Of a stretch of DNA of 64,000 nt, positions 19,615 to 29,401 are shown piece by piece; within the stretch, counting starts at the first letter, position 1; each line of letters begins with the position of its first letter. Position numbers and translations under genes: made by a program. The notes under the pieces were generated by a model that searched no databases, had not been told where the DNA came from, and saw only the letters and a program-made list of their open reading frames with translations. Origin of the DNA: Lodderomyces elongisporus. Lineage: Eukaryota; Ascomycota; Pichiomycetes; Serinales; Debaryomycetaceae. The stretch lies in assembly GCF_030384665.1 (NCBI RefSeq), contig NC_083678.1, forward strand, positions 1 through 64,000, read 5' to 3'.

Positions 19615-20166
19615 TTAAAGTTTTGCCTCGTCAGTTTGTCTATTGTTCTTTGTATTTTCAAACGAGAGTTGCATGAGCCGTTTCTCGAATGCACCAATCA
19701 TAATACTTGAAACTTTTGGTGCAAACAAGGAGCTAAGTTGCTCGTATAGAGGGTTTTTGAACTTGTATGTCAAGGTAAAGTCTACTTTGCATTTTGGTGG
19801 TCCATTGGATTTAATATTTTTAAACGTCCATAACGTCTCGAGCGAGTGGAATAAATCCAACTCTATACTTTTGGCATAAACTTTTTCGTTCTTTGCACAC
19901 TGGAGCTCGCATTCAAATCTTTCAGTAATATCTTTCCAGCCAACTTTTAATCCTGCTCTAGACGGGAGCGAATTGGCATCGCGTGCTGTAATGAAAGAAT
20001 CCTCAACAAATGGTACAAAATGCTTATACTTATCAACCTCACTTACGATTGCATAGACTTGCTCTGGTGACCCATTTAAAACTCGTGAAATCCTGTATGA
20101 CTGAGGCTTTGCAGAGCCGAAAAATGTTCTCTGAAATGTAACCGGTGTAGCAACTCGTCGTAACAT
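19615..20166 (-). CDS. COQ10: Coenzyme Q-binding protein Coq10 (START-like, mitochondrial)
   Basis: Binds ubiquinone and is needed for its proper use in respiration, in the mitochondrial inner membrane or matrix. The frame is open from 20364 (249 aa), but I take Met67 at 20166 as the start (183 aa). From there it reads MLRRVATPVTFQRTFFG, a basic presequence directly before the SRPBCC/START fold, and it matches the family length. The domain shows YRISRVLNGSPEQVYAIVSE, VDKYKHFVPFVEDSF, LKVGWKDITERFECEL and the C-terminal helix SSLFAPKVSSIMIGAFEKRL. The longer version would add a hydrophobic leader that is not typical of Coq10. It lies between HEX1 and RPS25 on the same strand. Confidence 0.9.
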   Translation of the reverse strand: MLRRVATPVTFQRTFFGSAKPQSYRISRVLNGSPEQVYAIVSEVDKYKHFVPFVEDSFITARDANSLPSRAGLKVGWKDITERFECELQCAKNEKVYAKSIELDLFHSLETLWTFKNIKSNGPPKCKVDFTLTYKFKNPLYEQLSSLFAPKVSSIMIGAFEKRLMQLSFENTKNNRQTDEAKL

Positions 20167-20562
20167 CGGTAATTTTTTGTCAAGTAAGTTGTTATTATTA
20201 GATATTGCAATGGATAGTTGTAAAAGAACAGTCGTCCGGAGAAAAGATGGAATTGGAATGTAAAGAAAGGAAAGGAAATGAGATGGCACCGAACAGGACG
20301 CGATATACAAAATCAGCACTATATACTCAGCCCACGTAATTAAACAAAGTCTTGTTTTCTCCACGCCAGAGTTTTTTCTTCCAAAATCAAATCATTTATA
20401 TGTTTTGATCACATTAGAGAGCAAATTCTACAAGTTTTAAATATTCTAATAATTTTTTTTTTAATACATGATGTTAAAAAGGGGGGGTTGTGTGTTCGTA
20501 ATATACAGTCAACTAACAAGTTAAACAAGTTAAACAAATTAAAACAGCAACTGTTAATTAGT

Positions 20563-20880
20563 TTACTGAGCACGGGTGTAGATAGCTTGCTTGGAGTGCT
20601 TCAACACTGGGGTGATAATACCATCATCTTCCAATTGTCTCAAAGCAACACGGGCAAGGGAACCACCAATCTTCAATCTGTCAACCAAAACGGAGACTGA
20701 GACGTATTTGTAGGTTGGGACATCCTTCAAGATTCTGTCGTATTTCTCTTGGTCCAAGATGACAATGTGTTGAGCCTTGTCCTTAACCTTACCCTTGTTC
20801 CACTTCTTTTTACCTTTCTTACCACCGGCTAAAGCAGCAGCAGCTTTAGCGGCCTTAGTTTGTTGGATCTTTGGGGCCAT
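20563..20880 (-). CDS. RPS25: 40S ribosomal protein eS25
   Basis: Small-subunit ribosomal protein near the head, also involved in IRES use. The 105-aa product [20 protein letters not shown] is followed by a basic stretch and the winged-helix core [40 protein letters not shown] and [11 protein letters not shown], essentially full length for the family. Every Leu codon I read in it is TTG, CTT or TTA, as in a highly expressed yeast gene. The ATG lies two bases after a clear 3' splice site (TAG-AA-ATG), with a TACTAAC branch point 21 nt upstream, so the coding exon is complete and the leader is spliced. Tbf1-like and Cbf1-like promoter sites lie upstream of the presumed first exon. Confidence 0.97.
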   Translation of the reverse strand: MAPKIQQTKAAKAAAALAGGKKGKKKWNKGKVKDKAQHIVILDQEKYDRILKDVPTYKYVSVSVLVDRLKIGGSLARVALRQLEDDGIITPVLKHSKQAIYTRAQ

Positions 20881-20882
20881 TT

Positions 20883-21389
20883 CTATTAAAAAAAAATTTA
20901 AAGTTAGTATTCTACTCCAGAGTTAATATAGTGATTATGAAAAAAGAAAGAAACCAATAATGGAAACACAAATGATGATGGAAATCACAATAAACATGCA
21001 GTAATCAATTCCTAATCAATTTTGAGGAAAAAAGAAATTAAAATAAAATATGAATGATGCTGATTAATTCTGGTGATAGGTACTTTAAATACTCCATGGC
21101 AATTCTGACTTGCTATTACTGGTGGTTGGTTTTTCTATATCCCAAATGTGTAGTTCTCAATAGTTTTCCACATTGTTCCTTTGCCAGGACCAAACTCGAG
21201 CACGTTGTTGTCGGCAAGTTTGTTAAGTTTGTAAAGTTTGTCAAATTCTTCAAGTTCTTCAAGTTCTTCAAATTCTGTAGGTTCTTCGATATCTGCAAGT
21301 TGCTCATGTTTCACATATTCATCTTCTAATGGTTGTTTCCATCTTTCTTTCTCTCTTCTGATCACTTTGTCTTGACGTTGTGAACATAC
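20883..21389 (-). other. 5'UTR intron of RPS25 (507 nt)
   Basis: On the minus strand a consensus donor GTATGT (21389-21384), a perfect branch point TACTAAC (20909-20903), a T-rich tract and acceptor TAG (20885-20883) are arranged in canonical yeast order. The acceptor is 2 nt before the RPS25 ATG. No ATG stands in the short sequence just before the donor (CTATAGAA), so the intron would lie wholly in the leader. Open frames inside it (for example 21135-21365, with GAACTTGAA-type repeats) are probably not coding. Confidence 0.75.
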
Positions 21390-21545
21390 TTCTATAGTTG
21401 CTTAGTTACTGTAAGGAAAAGACTAGTGAAAGTGTTTTTTCAGGTATCTTGAAGATAAAGTCTATATCTCGCGCACTAGGGTGTATGAGTGAACTGCTGA
21501 GAGCGGTAAGAAAAAAAAAAGTGAGAAAAGAGAAAAGAAAATTGT

Positions 21546-21574
21546 GCACGTGATATAGTGGTTTAAACCCTAAC
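21546..21574. promoter_or_regulatory. Cbf1-like and Tbf1-like sites of the RPS25 promoter
   Basis: GCACGTGA (21546-21553) and AAACCCTAAC (21565-21574, a TTAGGGTTT Tbf1-type element on the other strand) lie 12 bp apart, about 160 bp upstream of the intron donor. Published work showed that C. albicans ribosomal-protein genes are driven by Tbf1 with Cbf1. The pair supports transcription starting upstream of the 5'UTR intron. Confidence 0.6.
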
Positions 21575-22392
21575 TTTGTAAAGAACGCGAAAATCGGCTG
21601 TAAGATACTTATGCTTGTGCTAGTAGAGCTACTAATATAGATAATTCGATATACAATAGACAAGGCAACACCGATCCATTAAATCGTTTTGTGCACTCTA
21701 ATCATTTTGGTTGTCCCTACCAAAACAACGTGTGCTAACAGCAATATACTGAGCCAAATTATAAACCATTCTGTTTGACGTATATCTACACAAGAGAGAT
21801 GTGTTTAAGGAAAAGCTCTTTGATCATGAATGCTAGAGATGACCTTGAAATGATCTTTAGATGATCTCAAGCAATTGCATTTTACTCTTACTGATAGTAA
21901 TACCAACAAAAATCGCTAATATCACTAATATCACTAATAACAGTAACAATAATTATAACATCAGCAATAGTACTTACACCTCTGTTCAAGTTTTGATTAA
22001 AACAATCTTTCAAAAAATGACATACACCTTGTTCTTCGTTAATCAATCGATTAACAATATGTATTTCTCATTCCTCAGTTCTCATTTCTCTTTTTACAAC
22101 TTCTATCGCCGTAAGATTAAACTCTCTCCAACAAGTATAGAGAAAACAAGAGAAGTGAAGAAAATTAAAAATAAAAATAAAATTAATAAAAATGAAATAA
22201 AATAAAGCAAGAGCGTAAGCTCCACCATGAGTTTCGAAAGTTGGTAGCTCTATATGTTTGTCAGACATCGCTTCATCAAGTCTCCACGGTCATCATATAC
22301 TATACATGCTATAAGACTTGTAAAACTATAGATTAAACTATACACTTGAAAGTAAAAGAAAATTAGTAAAGAAATACCAAAAAGAAAATAGA
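21575..22392. other. Spacer between RPS25 promoter and NUP2
   Basis: AT-rich divergent intergenic DNA. A plus frame (21861-22205) and a minus frame (22068-22268, starting MSDKHIELPTFETHGGAYAL before turning into Phe/Ile-rich low complexity) are open, but neither has a recognisable domain. It probably holds the NUP2 promoter and leader. Confidence 0.5.
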
Positions 22393-24846
22393 ATGGGGAA
22401 AAGGCAAGCTACTGGGCAGATTACTAAAGATGCCTTCTATGATGATGAAGATGAAGAACAACAAACTAATGAAAGTACCAGCAAGCCAATTCAAGCAAGC
22501 AGTGAAATACTTTCAACCAGAAAGATCTTGAAGCCACGAGGCAAGTTGGGCGAGAGTTCCAATGGGTTTAAACCAGCAGCAAAACCAACCACTGCATTCT
22601 CATTTGCTCCATCTACTCAAACCTCTACGCCATTCACCTTTTCAGCACCAAAACCTGCAAATACTAGTGCTGGTGCGGCTGGGTCTATATTTACCACTAC
22701 AACATCATCAACACCAGCAGCAACAGCAACAACCTCTACATCATTGCCACATGCTAGCGAACAAGACAACAAGCTTCGAGCTTTGAATGAAAACTTTGTA
22801 AAGAAAGTCAATGAATGCAATGCAGCTAACAAAGTTGCTAACTTATCCGATATTGCTGAAAAGTATATCCAATATTATAAACTGATAGCCACCACCACAA
22901 GCACTACCACCAGTAACAGCACAAGCAGTACCACTACTAACAATACCACGCAATTTACAACTCAGCAACCTGCACCACCCAAGGTAGAACAACTAGAAGA
23001 GAAGCAAGACAAGAACGTGACCAAAAAGTCCAAGTCAACAACACCAGATTCAGAGTCCGAGTCCGAGTCAGATTTAGAATCCGATGATGATGCAACCACG
23101 AAAAAGGAAATCAAGGTTCAAGGACCACTGTTTACCTTCAATACTGGCGCTGGAGCCAAATCTAGCTCACCATTTACGTTTGACCCTAAAAAGATCTCCA
23201 AATTGAATGAAAAAGATCCCGATGATTCCGATGACGACATTGAGATAAAAGGACCTACATTTAATTTCAATAAGCCAATCAAGGACAATGTTTTCAAATT
23301 TAAATCTCAAAACGGTGATAGTAATAACAACACCGGTGCAAATGCCAGTGCAAATAATGGAAATAATGGAATTGGCTTTAGCTTTGGTGCCAACCAAAAA
23401 AAAACTGAACTGGAGTTTAAGTCGTCTGAGCAAAAAGGCGGTGTTGCCAATGCTAACACTGCTACTGCTAATGCTACTGCTAATGCTACTCCTCAGAATC
23501 CATTCTCGTTCCTCAAGCCAAACACTGAAACCAAACAGGAACCTTTTAAGACTCAGTTGAATGAATCTAACGGCAAATCGGAAGAACCCAAGGAAGTGAA
23601 GAAACCAGCGTTCAGTTTCACACCAACCGCGAACAAGGAAGACTCTGGTTCAGCAGCAACAAAACCAAGTGGGTTCCAGTTTGGTACTCCAGCAAGTACC
23701 ACTGCTTCAAACACCTCTGCATCAAACACTTCCGCACCAACAACTGCTTTCCAATTTGGTGCATCAAATTCTCCAAGTACAGCAGCTTCTAATACTATAC
23801 AAAACAATATTCCAAGCGCATTTCCCACCTCTACTAATGCCACCACGGGATTCAAGTTTGGAAATAGCACTACCTCTAGTTCTTTTCAACCAACAACAAC
23901 AGCACCATCAACGTCAACGTCAACAGCACCTACAGGCGCATTCCAATTTGGCAGTAAACCATCTTTTGGAACACCAGCAACATCGGCCTTAGCCTCATTT
24001 TCAAAACCTGAATCAGAGTCTCTGAATTCCACAAGCGCTTTGGACTCTGGAAAACCAAAGCCATTCCTGTTTGGAACTTCAAGTTTAGGCACAAGCTCAG
24101 ATTCCGCAGCAAAACCAAGCTTCCAATTTGGATCTTCATCTGGATTTGGGTCCAATTCACAACCATCGTCACAGCCAGCTCCTATTTTCAATTTTGGAAA
24201 GCCTGCAAATGCAACTGCACCTGCACCTGCAACTACAGCTACATCACAACAGCCGGCATCGGATTCGTCAAAATCTACCCAATCAAGCAATTCTCCATTT
24301 GTATTTGGTGCCAAAACTTCTACTACCACAAGTGCCTTCCCACTGTTTAATTTCACTGCTACGCAATCATCTCAATTGGAGAAAAATGATAATAACAAGA
24401 CTGAAGGAGCAGATGAAGAGGATAAAGTAGAGGAAGAAGAAGTTGAAGGCAATTTCAAGCCTGTTGCACAATTGGGCGAGAAGCAAGATGTCCAATCTGG
24501 TGAAGAAAACGAAGAAGTTAAATATTCAGCTAGGACAAAGTTGATGCTTTTGGATACAAGCAACAAGACCAACCCCTATATCAATAAAGGTATTGGTGAA
24601 CTACGTATATTGTACAACCCAGAAACAACCAAATCAAGAATTCTTATTAGAGCAGAGGCAAGTCAAAGGGTTTTACTCAATACACTTTTGTCCAAAGACA
24701 TTACCTATGGGTCCATGGGAAATGGTTCCTTGATCAGAGTCCCAGTGTTTGGTCCCGAATCCAAGGTCGAGACATATGTCATCAAACTAAAGACTGCAGC
24801 CGATGGGCTGGAACTCCTCAAGGTCATAAACGAAGTTAAAGCATGA
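22393..24846 (+). CDS. NUP2: Nucleoporin Nup2 (FG repeats, Ran-binding domain)
   Basis: A mobile nucleoporin of the nuclear basket that helps release importin-alpha and cargo. The 817-aa protein starts MGKRQATGQITKDAFYDDED, the importin-alpha-binding N-terminus of Nup2. A long Ser/Thr/Asn-rich region follows with FG/FxFG motifs (FQFG, FKFG, FGFG, FNFG, FVFG) and acidic patches (ESESESDLESDDD). It ends in a RanBP1-type domain (about residues 705-815) carrying YSARTKLMLLDTSNKTN, NKGIGELRILYNPETTKSRI and VLLNTLLSKD. S. cerevisiae Nup2 is 720 aa, so the FG region is longer here. Translated with CTG as Leu, a few FG-region and RanBD positions would become Ser in a CTG-clade yeast. Confidence 0.94.
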   Translation: MGKRQATGQITKDAFYDDEDEEQQTNESTSKPIQASSEILSTRKILKPRGKLGESSNGFKPAAKPTTAFSFAPSTQTSTPFTFSAPKPANTSAGAAGSIFTTTTSSTPAATATTSTSLPHASEQDNKLRALNENFVKKVNECNAANKVANLSDIAEKYIQYYKLIATTTSTTTSNSTSSTTTNNTTQFTTQQPAPPKVEQLEEKQDKNVTKKSKSTTPDSESESESDLESDDDATTKKEIKVQGPLFTFNTGAGAKSSSPFTFDPKKISKLNEKDPDDSDDDIEIKGPTFNFNKPIKDNVFKFKSQNGDSNNNTGANASANNGNNGIGFSFGANQKKTELEFKSSEQKGGVANANTATANATANATPQNPFSFLKPNTETKQEPFKTQLNESNGKSEEPKEVKKPAFSFTPTANKEDSGSAATKPSGFQFGTPASTTASNTSASNTSAPTTAFQFGASNSPSTAASNTIQNNIPSAFPTSTNATTGFKFGNSTTSSSFQPTTTAPSTSTSTAPTGAFQFGSKPSFGTPATSALASFSKPESESLNSTSALDSGKPKPFLFGTSSLGTSSDSAAKPSFQFGSSSGFGSNSQPSSQPAPIFNFGKPANATAPAPATTATSQQPASDSSKSTQSSNSPFVFGAKTSTTTSAFPLFNFTATQSSQLEKNDNNKTEGADEEDKVEEEEVEGNFKPVAQLGEKQDVQSGEENEEVKYSARTKLMLLDTSNKTNPYINKGIGELRILYNPETTKSRILIRAEASQRVLLNTLLSKDITYGSMGNGSLIRVPVFGPESKVETYVIKLKTAADGLELLKVINEVKA

Positions 24847-25081
24847 TTCTTTTTTATCATTTTCGTTTCTCCTTGTTTCTTACCGAAATTAAGGATCATT
24901 TGATTTATATCAAATCAGAATATCAATCGATCAAAGTTTGATAAATTGAAAAGAAAAAAGAAAAGAAAGAAAGAAAAAAGGCAAAAAAACTACTTTACAT
25001 CATTCTCTTTATATATATTTATATATATTACTATATATTTACAGATACTTACATACAAGAAAAGAAATTTTGCAGAGGTAA

Positions 25082-26614
25082 TCAGGCATTACCATCTTTA
25101 GATTTGCCATTACTGTCAAAGTTTAAAAACTTGCCCAAAACTTTTCCAATCCTTGCCAATTTTGAAGGGTGCAAATCCTTTTCATCTATTTCGTGTAGCT
25201 TCTCCGTCTTTGCATCTGGATCCAACTCCAACTGCCAGTCTGCATCTGTTCTCTTTGCATTCTTGTCGTCAAAGGCATCGGCCAATGCTTCGAGCAATGC
25301 CGTTTGTGTTGGTGTTTCTGGAACCAAAGTCTTGACGTTCAACACAACATCCAAATCGCCTCTATTATTAACATTTCTGTTGATTGGTACTCCCTTTTCA
25401 GGTATAACGAGTTTACGGCCACTTTGGACACCAGGTCTAATCTTGAGCTTAATCTTTTGTCCATCGATAGTCGGTACAATGATCTCACCACCCAATGATG
25501 CAGTGGTCATCATAATCTCCTTTTCGACAACCAAGTTATTGTTTTCACGCTTAAAGACCGGATCTTTTTCAACGTTTATTCGCACAATCAAATCACCATT
25601 ACGTGTCTGGTTGTACTCATCTTTTGCTACATATGGAGCATCTCCTGCACCAGGGATTCTAATTCTAGATCCATTCGCAATACCAGGTGGGATGTCGATG
25701 GTGGTTGATTTGGGTGTTTCCTGAACTCCATTGCCGTGACATGTACCACACTCATCTGCTCTAGGGATTGTTACACCAGCACCCTGACAAGTTGGACATG
25801 TAGAGGCCATATGGAATCCACCCATAACATGCGAAGTTTGACCACTTCCATGACATGTTGGACATGTCTTTTTCTTAGCACCGTCTTTTAATCCACTTCC
25901 TTTACAAGTATTACACGAGTCTAGCACTTTATAGTTGATGGTAGCCTGGCCACCGAAAATACTTTCCTTAAATGGTATTTGCTTGAGCACCTCAACGTTA
26001 TCTCCAACATGCTCTGTAACAAAGTGGGCTCTGCTGCCTCCCGTACCTCTGCCTGCACCACCTCTTCCACCGGTAAAAGCTTCTCTAAACAAATCTTCAA
26101 AATCAAATCCCATATTTCCAAATGGGTTGCCTCCTCCACTGGCACCACCACCAAATCCGGCAAATGGGTTGCCTCCGCCACCACCACCACCAAAAGGGTT
26201 CTGGCCCTGAGCGCCACCAAACGGACTTGGGTTTCCATTTTCATCAAAAGCACCTTTACCGAATTGGTCGTATTGGGCTTTTTTCTCCTTGTCTCGAAGT
26301 ATCTCATAACTCTGTTGGATCTTGTGGAATCGTTTCTCTACACCTTTCTCCTTATTGACATCAGGATGGTATTTCTTCACCAAGTCATAGTATGCCTTTT
26401 TGATCTGTTTTGCATCGGCTGATTTGTCAATACCAAGAGTCTGGTATGGATCGTAATCAATGAGCTTTCTCAGAGATGCATGGAACAGTCTTTGGGTGAT
26501 CTTGATCCCCAGACTTTGATTGAAGTATGGTCTGTTTCTAGCTCCGATCCTAGCCCTGGCTCCAATTCTCGTACATTGTATATTAACCTTCAATGTTGCT
26601 GCTGATATTCTCAT
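25082..26614 (-). CDS. MDJ1: Mitochondrial DnaJ-type co-chaperone Mdj1
   Basis: Hsp40 partner of mitochondrial Hsp70 (Ssc1) for protein folding in the matrix. The 510-aa product has an Arg-rich presequence (MRISAATLKVNIQCTRIGAR). The J domain begins DYDPYQTLGIDKSADAKQIK with the HPD motif in KYHPDVNKEKG, and a Gly/Phe-rich linker with several GGG(G)NPF motifs follows. The zinc region has four CxxCxGxG motifs (CNTCKGSG, CPTCHGSG, CPTCQGAG, CGTCHGNG), and two C-terminal substrate domains end the protein. Length equals S. cerevisiae Mdj1 (511 aa). It converges with NUP2. A heat-shock-element-like sequence lies about 183 bp upstream of the ATG. Confidence 0.96.
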   Translation of the reverse strand: MRISAATLKVNIQCTRIGARARIGARNRPYFNQSLGIKITQRLFHASLRKLIDYDPYQTLGIDKSADAKQIKKAYYDLVKKYHPDVNKEKGVEKRFHKIQQSYEILRDKEKKAQYDQFGKGAFDENGNPSPFGGAQGQNPFGGGGGGGNPFAGFGGGASGGGNPFGNMGFDFEDLFREAFTGGRGGAGRGTGGSRAHFVTEHVGDNVEVLKQIPFKESIFGGQATINYKVLDSCNTCKGSGLKDGAKKKTCPTCHGSGQTSHVMGGFHMASTCPTCQGAGVTIPRADECGTCHGNGVQETPKSTTIDIPPGIANGSRIRIPGAGDAPYVAKDEYNQTRNGDLIVRINVEKDPVFKRENNNLVVEKEIMMTTASLGGEIIVPTIDGQKIKLKIRPGVQSGRKLVIPEKGVPINRNVNNRGDLDVVLNVKTLVPETPTQTALLEALADAFDDKNAKRTDADWQLELDPDAKTEKLHEIDEKDLHPSKLARIGKVLGKFLNFDSNGKSKDGNA

Positions 26615-27098
26615 CTATTCTCAAAACGAAAAAAAAAAAGAAACAAATGCTGTTGTATATTTTAAAGTCCTATTAAATGATGGTGAGAAACTTGGCCTAT
26701 ATATTATGAAATGTAAAAGAACGCGCTTTATTATAAAGAGAAGGATGATGATGATGAAGAGGGAAGATGCTTTTTTTTTGGAGATAGAGAAAGGTCGAAA
26801 TTTCCACAAAGTTCTATTTATTCGAAATCCACGTGACTCGGGCGCGATTTGTAACCATTTTCAATTAAGCAAAATAAAAATAAAAATAAAAAATAATAAT
26901 AAAGCTATGGAAAAAAAGGAAAAATAGAATATGGATGAAATGGTAAAAACTACTAACACAAGCGAGGGTATGTAAAGAAGATAAAATGTACATACATGTA
27001 ACTATATATATATGAACAAGTATGAGAATTATTTAATACATGTATTCACCAGTCGTAGACACTTCACTCGTTAATCAATCTTTTTTCTTTTTCTGCAT
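26615..27098. other. Spacer between MDJ1 5' end and APE1 3' end
   Basis: A 484-bp AT-rich spacer with the MDJ1 promoter (heat-shock-type element at 26797-26814, CACGTGACTC near 26830). The frame 26520-26927 runs mostly antisense to MDJ1 and is not credible. Confidence 0.55.
26797..26814. promoter_or_regulatory. Heat-shock element upstream of MDJ1
   Basis: GAA-nn-TTC-nn-CAA-nn-TTC with exact 5-bp periodicity: three perfect units and one with a single mismatch (CAA for GAA). The Hsf1 consensus is alternating nGAAn, and MDJ1 is heat inducible in S. cerevisiae. It lies 183-200 bp upstream of the start codon. Confidence 0.5.
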
Positions 27099-28934
27099 TT
27101 ACTCCATGCCCTTGATTACCTCATGCCATCTACCAAATACTTCCTTAAAGAACCGTACACCCATCCCTACATCTTTATAGCCAGCTACGCTTCTGATAGA
27201 ATGCATGCTTAATATAGGAAGTCCTACATCAATAATCAATTTCGCACCATTCAAACCTCTTTTGCTACTAGCCATAATCGGTCCAATAGTGCCACCCGAC
27301 CTTGAATCGTTCCTTATGTGAAATTGTTGTAGTTGAATACCTTGCAAATTTGCAACTATCCTGTCCAAGAACTCTTTACCAAAAGAGTCACTCAACACAT
27401 GTGCATTCGAGTCAAACTTGATTGAAGGACCCGTGTTGGGCAACGGGAAATTGTGTTCAAGGTAAACCTCTTTGAAGTTTGGATTCATGGCATGTGTTAC
27501 ATCGCTTGAAAGGAATACTGTGTTGGTAATTAAACGTGCCACAGCTTCTTCAATGGTTATGTCATTTGCTTTAGCTTGAACGATGGATCGTAAATTGTCC
27601 ACCAAAAAGCCTCCATGGGCTCCAGTTGAAGTTAAACTGCCAATCTCTTCATTGTTGGCCAAGTATACACCTGCCAACCCGTTATAGTCTGAAATGTCAT
27701 TATCGAGAAAAAAGCTTTGACTAAATTCAATCAATCCATAGATTGAATCAAATGCACAAAGTCTGTCATCAAGACTCGGCAGAAAAATAAATTCATTGGA
27801 CAATCCACCTCTGCAGCTTTGTTGAACATCCACCAAATCCAAATCAAAGTCAACGATGGAATCAAGTGGAGCACCTGTTTGCTTGCTGATGAATCTTAAT
27901 AACCTTAACGAGTGTTTCTTATAGAATTTACTTTGCTTTTCTTCTTTCGTTGGTGTTAGTTCTTGAGTATTGTAAGAAACGATTGGCACAGTTTGCGTCT
28001 GTTTATTGTAGTGACCACCTTGTAAACCAAAGTGAGGTGCAAATTGAGGGATAACGGCAATTGGCGATGGTGCAGAGTTGATCAACTTTCTTTCCACTTT
28101 CCCAGTTTCTGAATTACGAACCAAGACGCTTCCAGCTAAACCCAAATCTCTGTTTAACCAGTTATCGTTTAAACTACCCGAGTATGGAGCAACACCAAGT
28201 AACTCGTACCCATTGGCATTAGTATGCAACAGACCTCGTGGGTTTAATTTTACGCTTAAAGCATCACAATGACTACCTACAAAGCACGATCCATGCTGGG
28301 GTTGCCATTGGCCACCAATTACAAAAGCTACCAATGTTTGGTCTGCTCGTGTGGTATAGTAGAATCCGGGTGTCAAATGTTTTAGTGGTTTTGCTTGCGA
28401 GTAATATTTGAAGTTATTGTGTTCGAGAAGGGACCCAAAGTGTTTAATTACGTGGTATGTAGTGGGATTGGAGGATATGAATTTGAGAAATTGGTCAGCA
28501 TATGCATCGTAGTATGCTTGGAAAGGGTCACCAGGTTTCTCATTATTGGAGGATGCAGTGGTGGGTGTAGTAGTGGGTGCAGTAGTGGGTGCAGAAGCAG
28601 AAGCAGGAGAGGAAGAAGGAGAAATGGTGGGACTCCTTTTAGTTACGCCATGTCCAATGTCAATTGAGCAAGGTTCTTCTTTAGTTAAACCATTCTCAAC
28701 ATGGATGTATTGACTTGCACGTATTTGAGGCATCATAAAATTGCTCGTTTCACCCTCATTAAATGAAGCACTACTAGAATTGCCAATGGAATTACCAATG
28801 GAGTCACTTAAATCATTATTATTGTCGTCACTCGCAGCAGAATATGTCTCCACACTGTCATCGCTCAGATAATCTTCATCGGTAGTAATTGAGACTATAC
28901 TACCATCACTTTCAATATACCCAAATTGGCCCAT
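27099..28934 (-). CDS. APE1: Vacuolar aminopeptidase I (M18 family)
   Basis: A zinc exopeptidase that forms dodecamers and reaches the vacuole by the Cvt pathway in yeast. The 611-aa product has an extra N-terminal 130 residues rich in Ser/Asp/Asn and Pro/Thr/Ala, where S. cerevisiae Ape1 (514 aa) has a short propeptide. The M18 body follows: FLKFISSNPTTYHVIKHFGS, the metal-binding SHCDALSVKLNP, APYSGSLNDNWLNRDLGLAG, the LDDR motif, NNEEIGSLTSTGAHGG (metal Glu pair) and VTHAMNPNFKE. The final motif is GTIGPIMASSKRGLNGAKLI, then a conserved C-terminal end LSMHSIRSVAG. I cannot tell whether the long N-terminus still acts as a Cvt propeptide. APE1 and DAP-type (Ape4) members share the fold; the vacuolar assignment is by overall resemblance. 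Confidence 0.88.
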   Translation of the reverse strand: MGQFGYIESDGSIVSITTDEDYLSDDSVETYSAASDDNNNDLSDSIGNSIGNSSSASFNEGETSNFMMPQIRASQYIHVENGLTKEEPCSIDIGHGVTKRSPTISPSSSPASASAPTTAPTTTPTTASSNNEKPGDPFQAYYDAYADQFLKFISSNPTTYHVIKHFGSLLEHNNFKYYSQAKPLKHLTPGFYYTTRADQTLVAFVIGGQWQPQHGSCFVGSHCDALSVKLNPRGLLHTNANGYELLGVAPYSGSLNDNWLNRDLGLAGSVLVRNSETGKVERKLINSAPSPIAVIPQFAPHFGLQGGHYNKQTQTVPIVSYNTQELTPTKEEKQSKFYKKHSLRLLRFISKQTGAPLDSIVDFDLDLVDVQQSCRGGLSNEFIFLPSLDDRLCAFDSIYGLIEFSQSFFLDNDISDYNGLAGVYLANNEEIGSLTSTGAHGGFLVDNLRSIVQAKANDITIEEAVARLITNTVFLSSDVTHAMNPNFKEVYLEHNFPLPNTGPSIKFDSNAHVLSDSFGKEFLDRIVANLQGIQLQQFHIRNDSRSGGTIGPIMASSKRGLNGAKLIIDVGLPILSMHSIRSVAGYKDVGMGVRFFKEVFGRWHEVIKGME

Positions 28935-29401
28935 GTTATTCTTGGTGTTGTTTGAAAAATAAAAGTATTGGTATTGGCTGGCTAGTTTTTATCGCACAAA
29001 TTGTACACTACATTATCTACACACTCAAGTATTTTTCCCAAAATTCTGGGGGTGAATGCCAATTAGGTAATAATTTTGTTTTATTATTTTTTCTTTGCTA
29101 CTATTCTATCAGTCCTTTTTATACACATATATTTTTTTTTACTTATTTTTCCGCGTTGAGAATTCCGCACAGTGTACCACAATTTTGCACTAGCACCAAA
29201 CAGTCATAAATATCTTGTGCTTCATTGAGTGTGTCTATGTGCCCGTGTGTCTATGTGCTTGTGTGCCTGTGTACATATGTTCTATGTGCCTGTGTACATG
29301 TTTACCCGGTGCCTGTGTCTGCATGATTTTTTCACTTTTCCGTTTTACTACATCTTCTACACAATTCTTGATTAAACACTAAATTTCCAGAACTTATTTT
29401 A
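28935..29401. other. Spacer between APE1 5' end and PRS1 3' end
   Basis: A 467-bp spacer holding a GT-rich minisatellite (29228-29326) and the APE1 upstream region. No gene seen. Confidence 0.55.
29228..29326. repeat. GT-rich imperfect minisatellite
   Basis: Irregular repeats of GTGTCTATGTGC / GTGCCTGTGTACATGT, strongly asymmetric (G and T on the plus strand). Confidence 0.7.

Noticed and set aside
20960..21065. C/D-box snoRNA in the RPS25 intron (ATGATGA and CTGA)
   Set aside because: The boxes are on the strand opposite to RPS25 and lack a terminal stem.
21135..21365. 76-aa Glu/Leu-rich minus ORF
   Set aside because: Lies inside the RPS25 leader intron, is driven by a CTTCAAGTT-type repeat, and has no family resemblance.
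22068..22268. 66-aa minus ORF starting MSDKHIELPTF
   Set aside because: Only the first 20 or so residues look protein-like; the rest is Phe/Ile low complexity with no splice donor to rescue it.
28395..28667. Plus-strand Gly/Cys-rich ORF opposite APE1
   Set aside because: Antisense shadow of the Pro/Thr/Ala-rich APE1 N-terminus.
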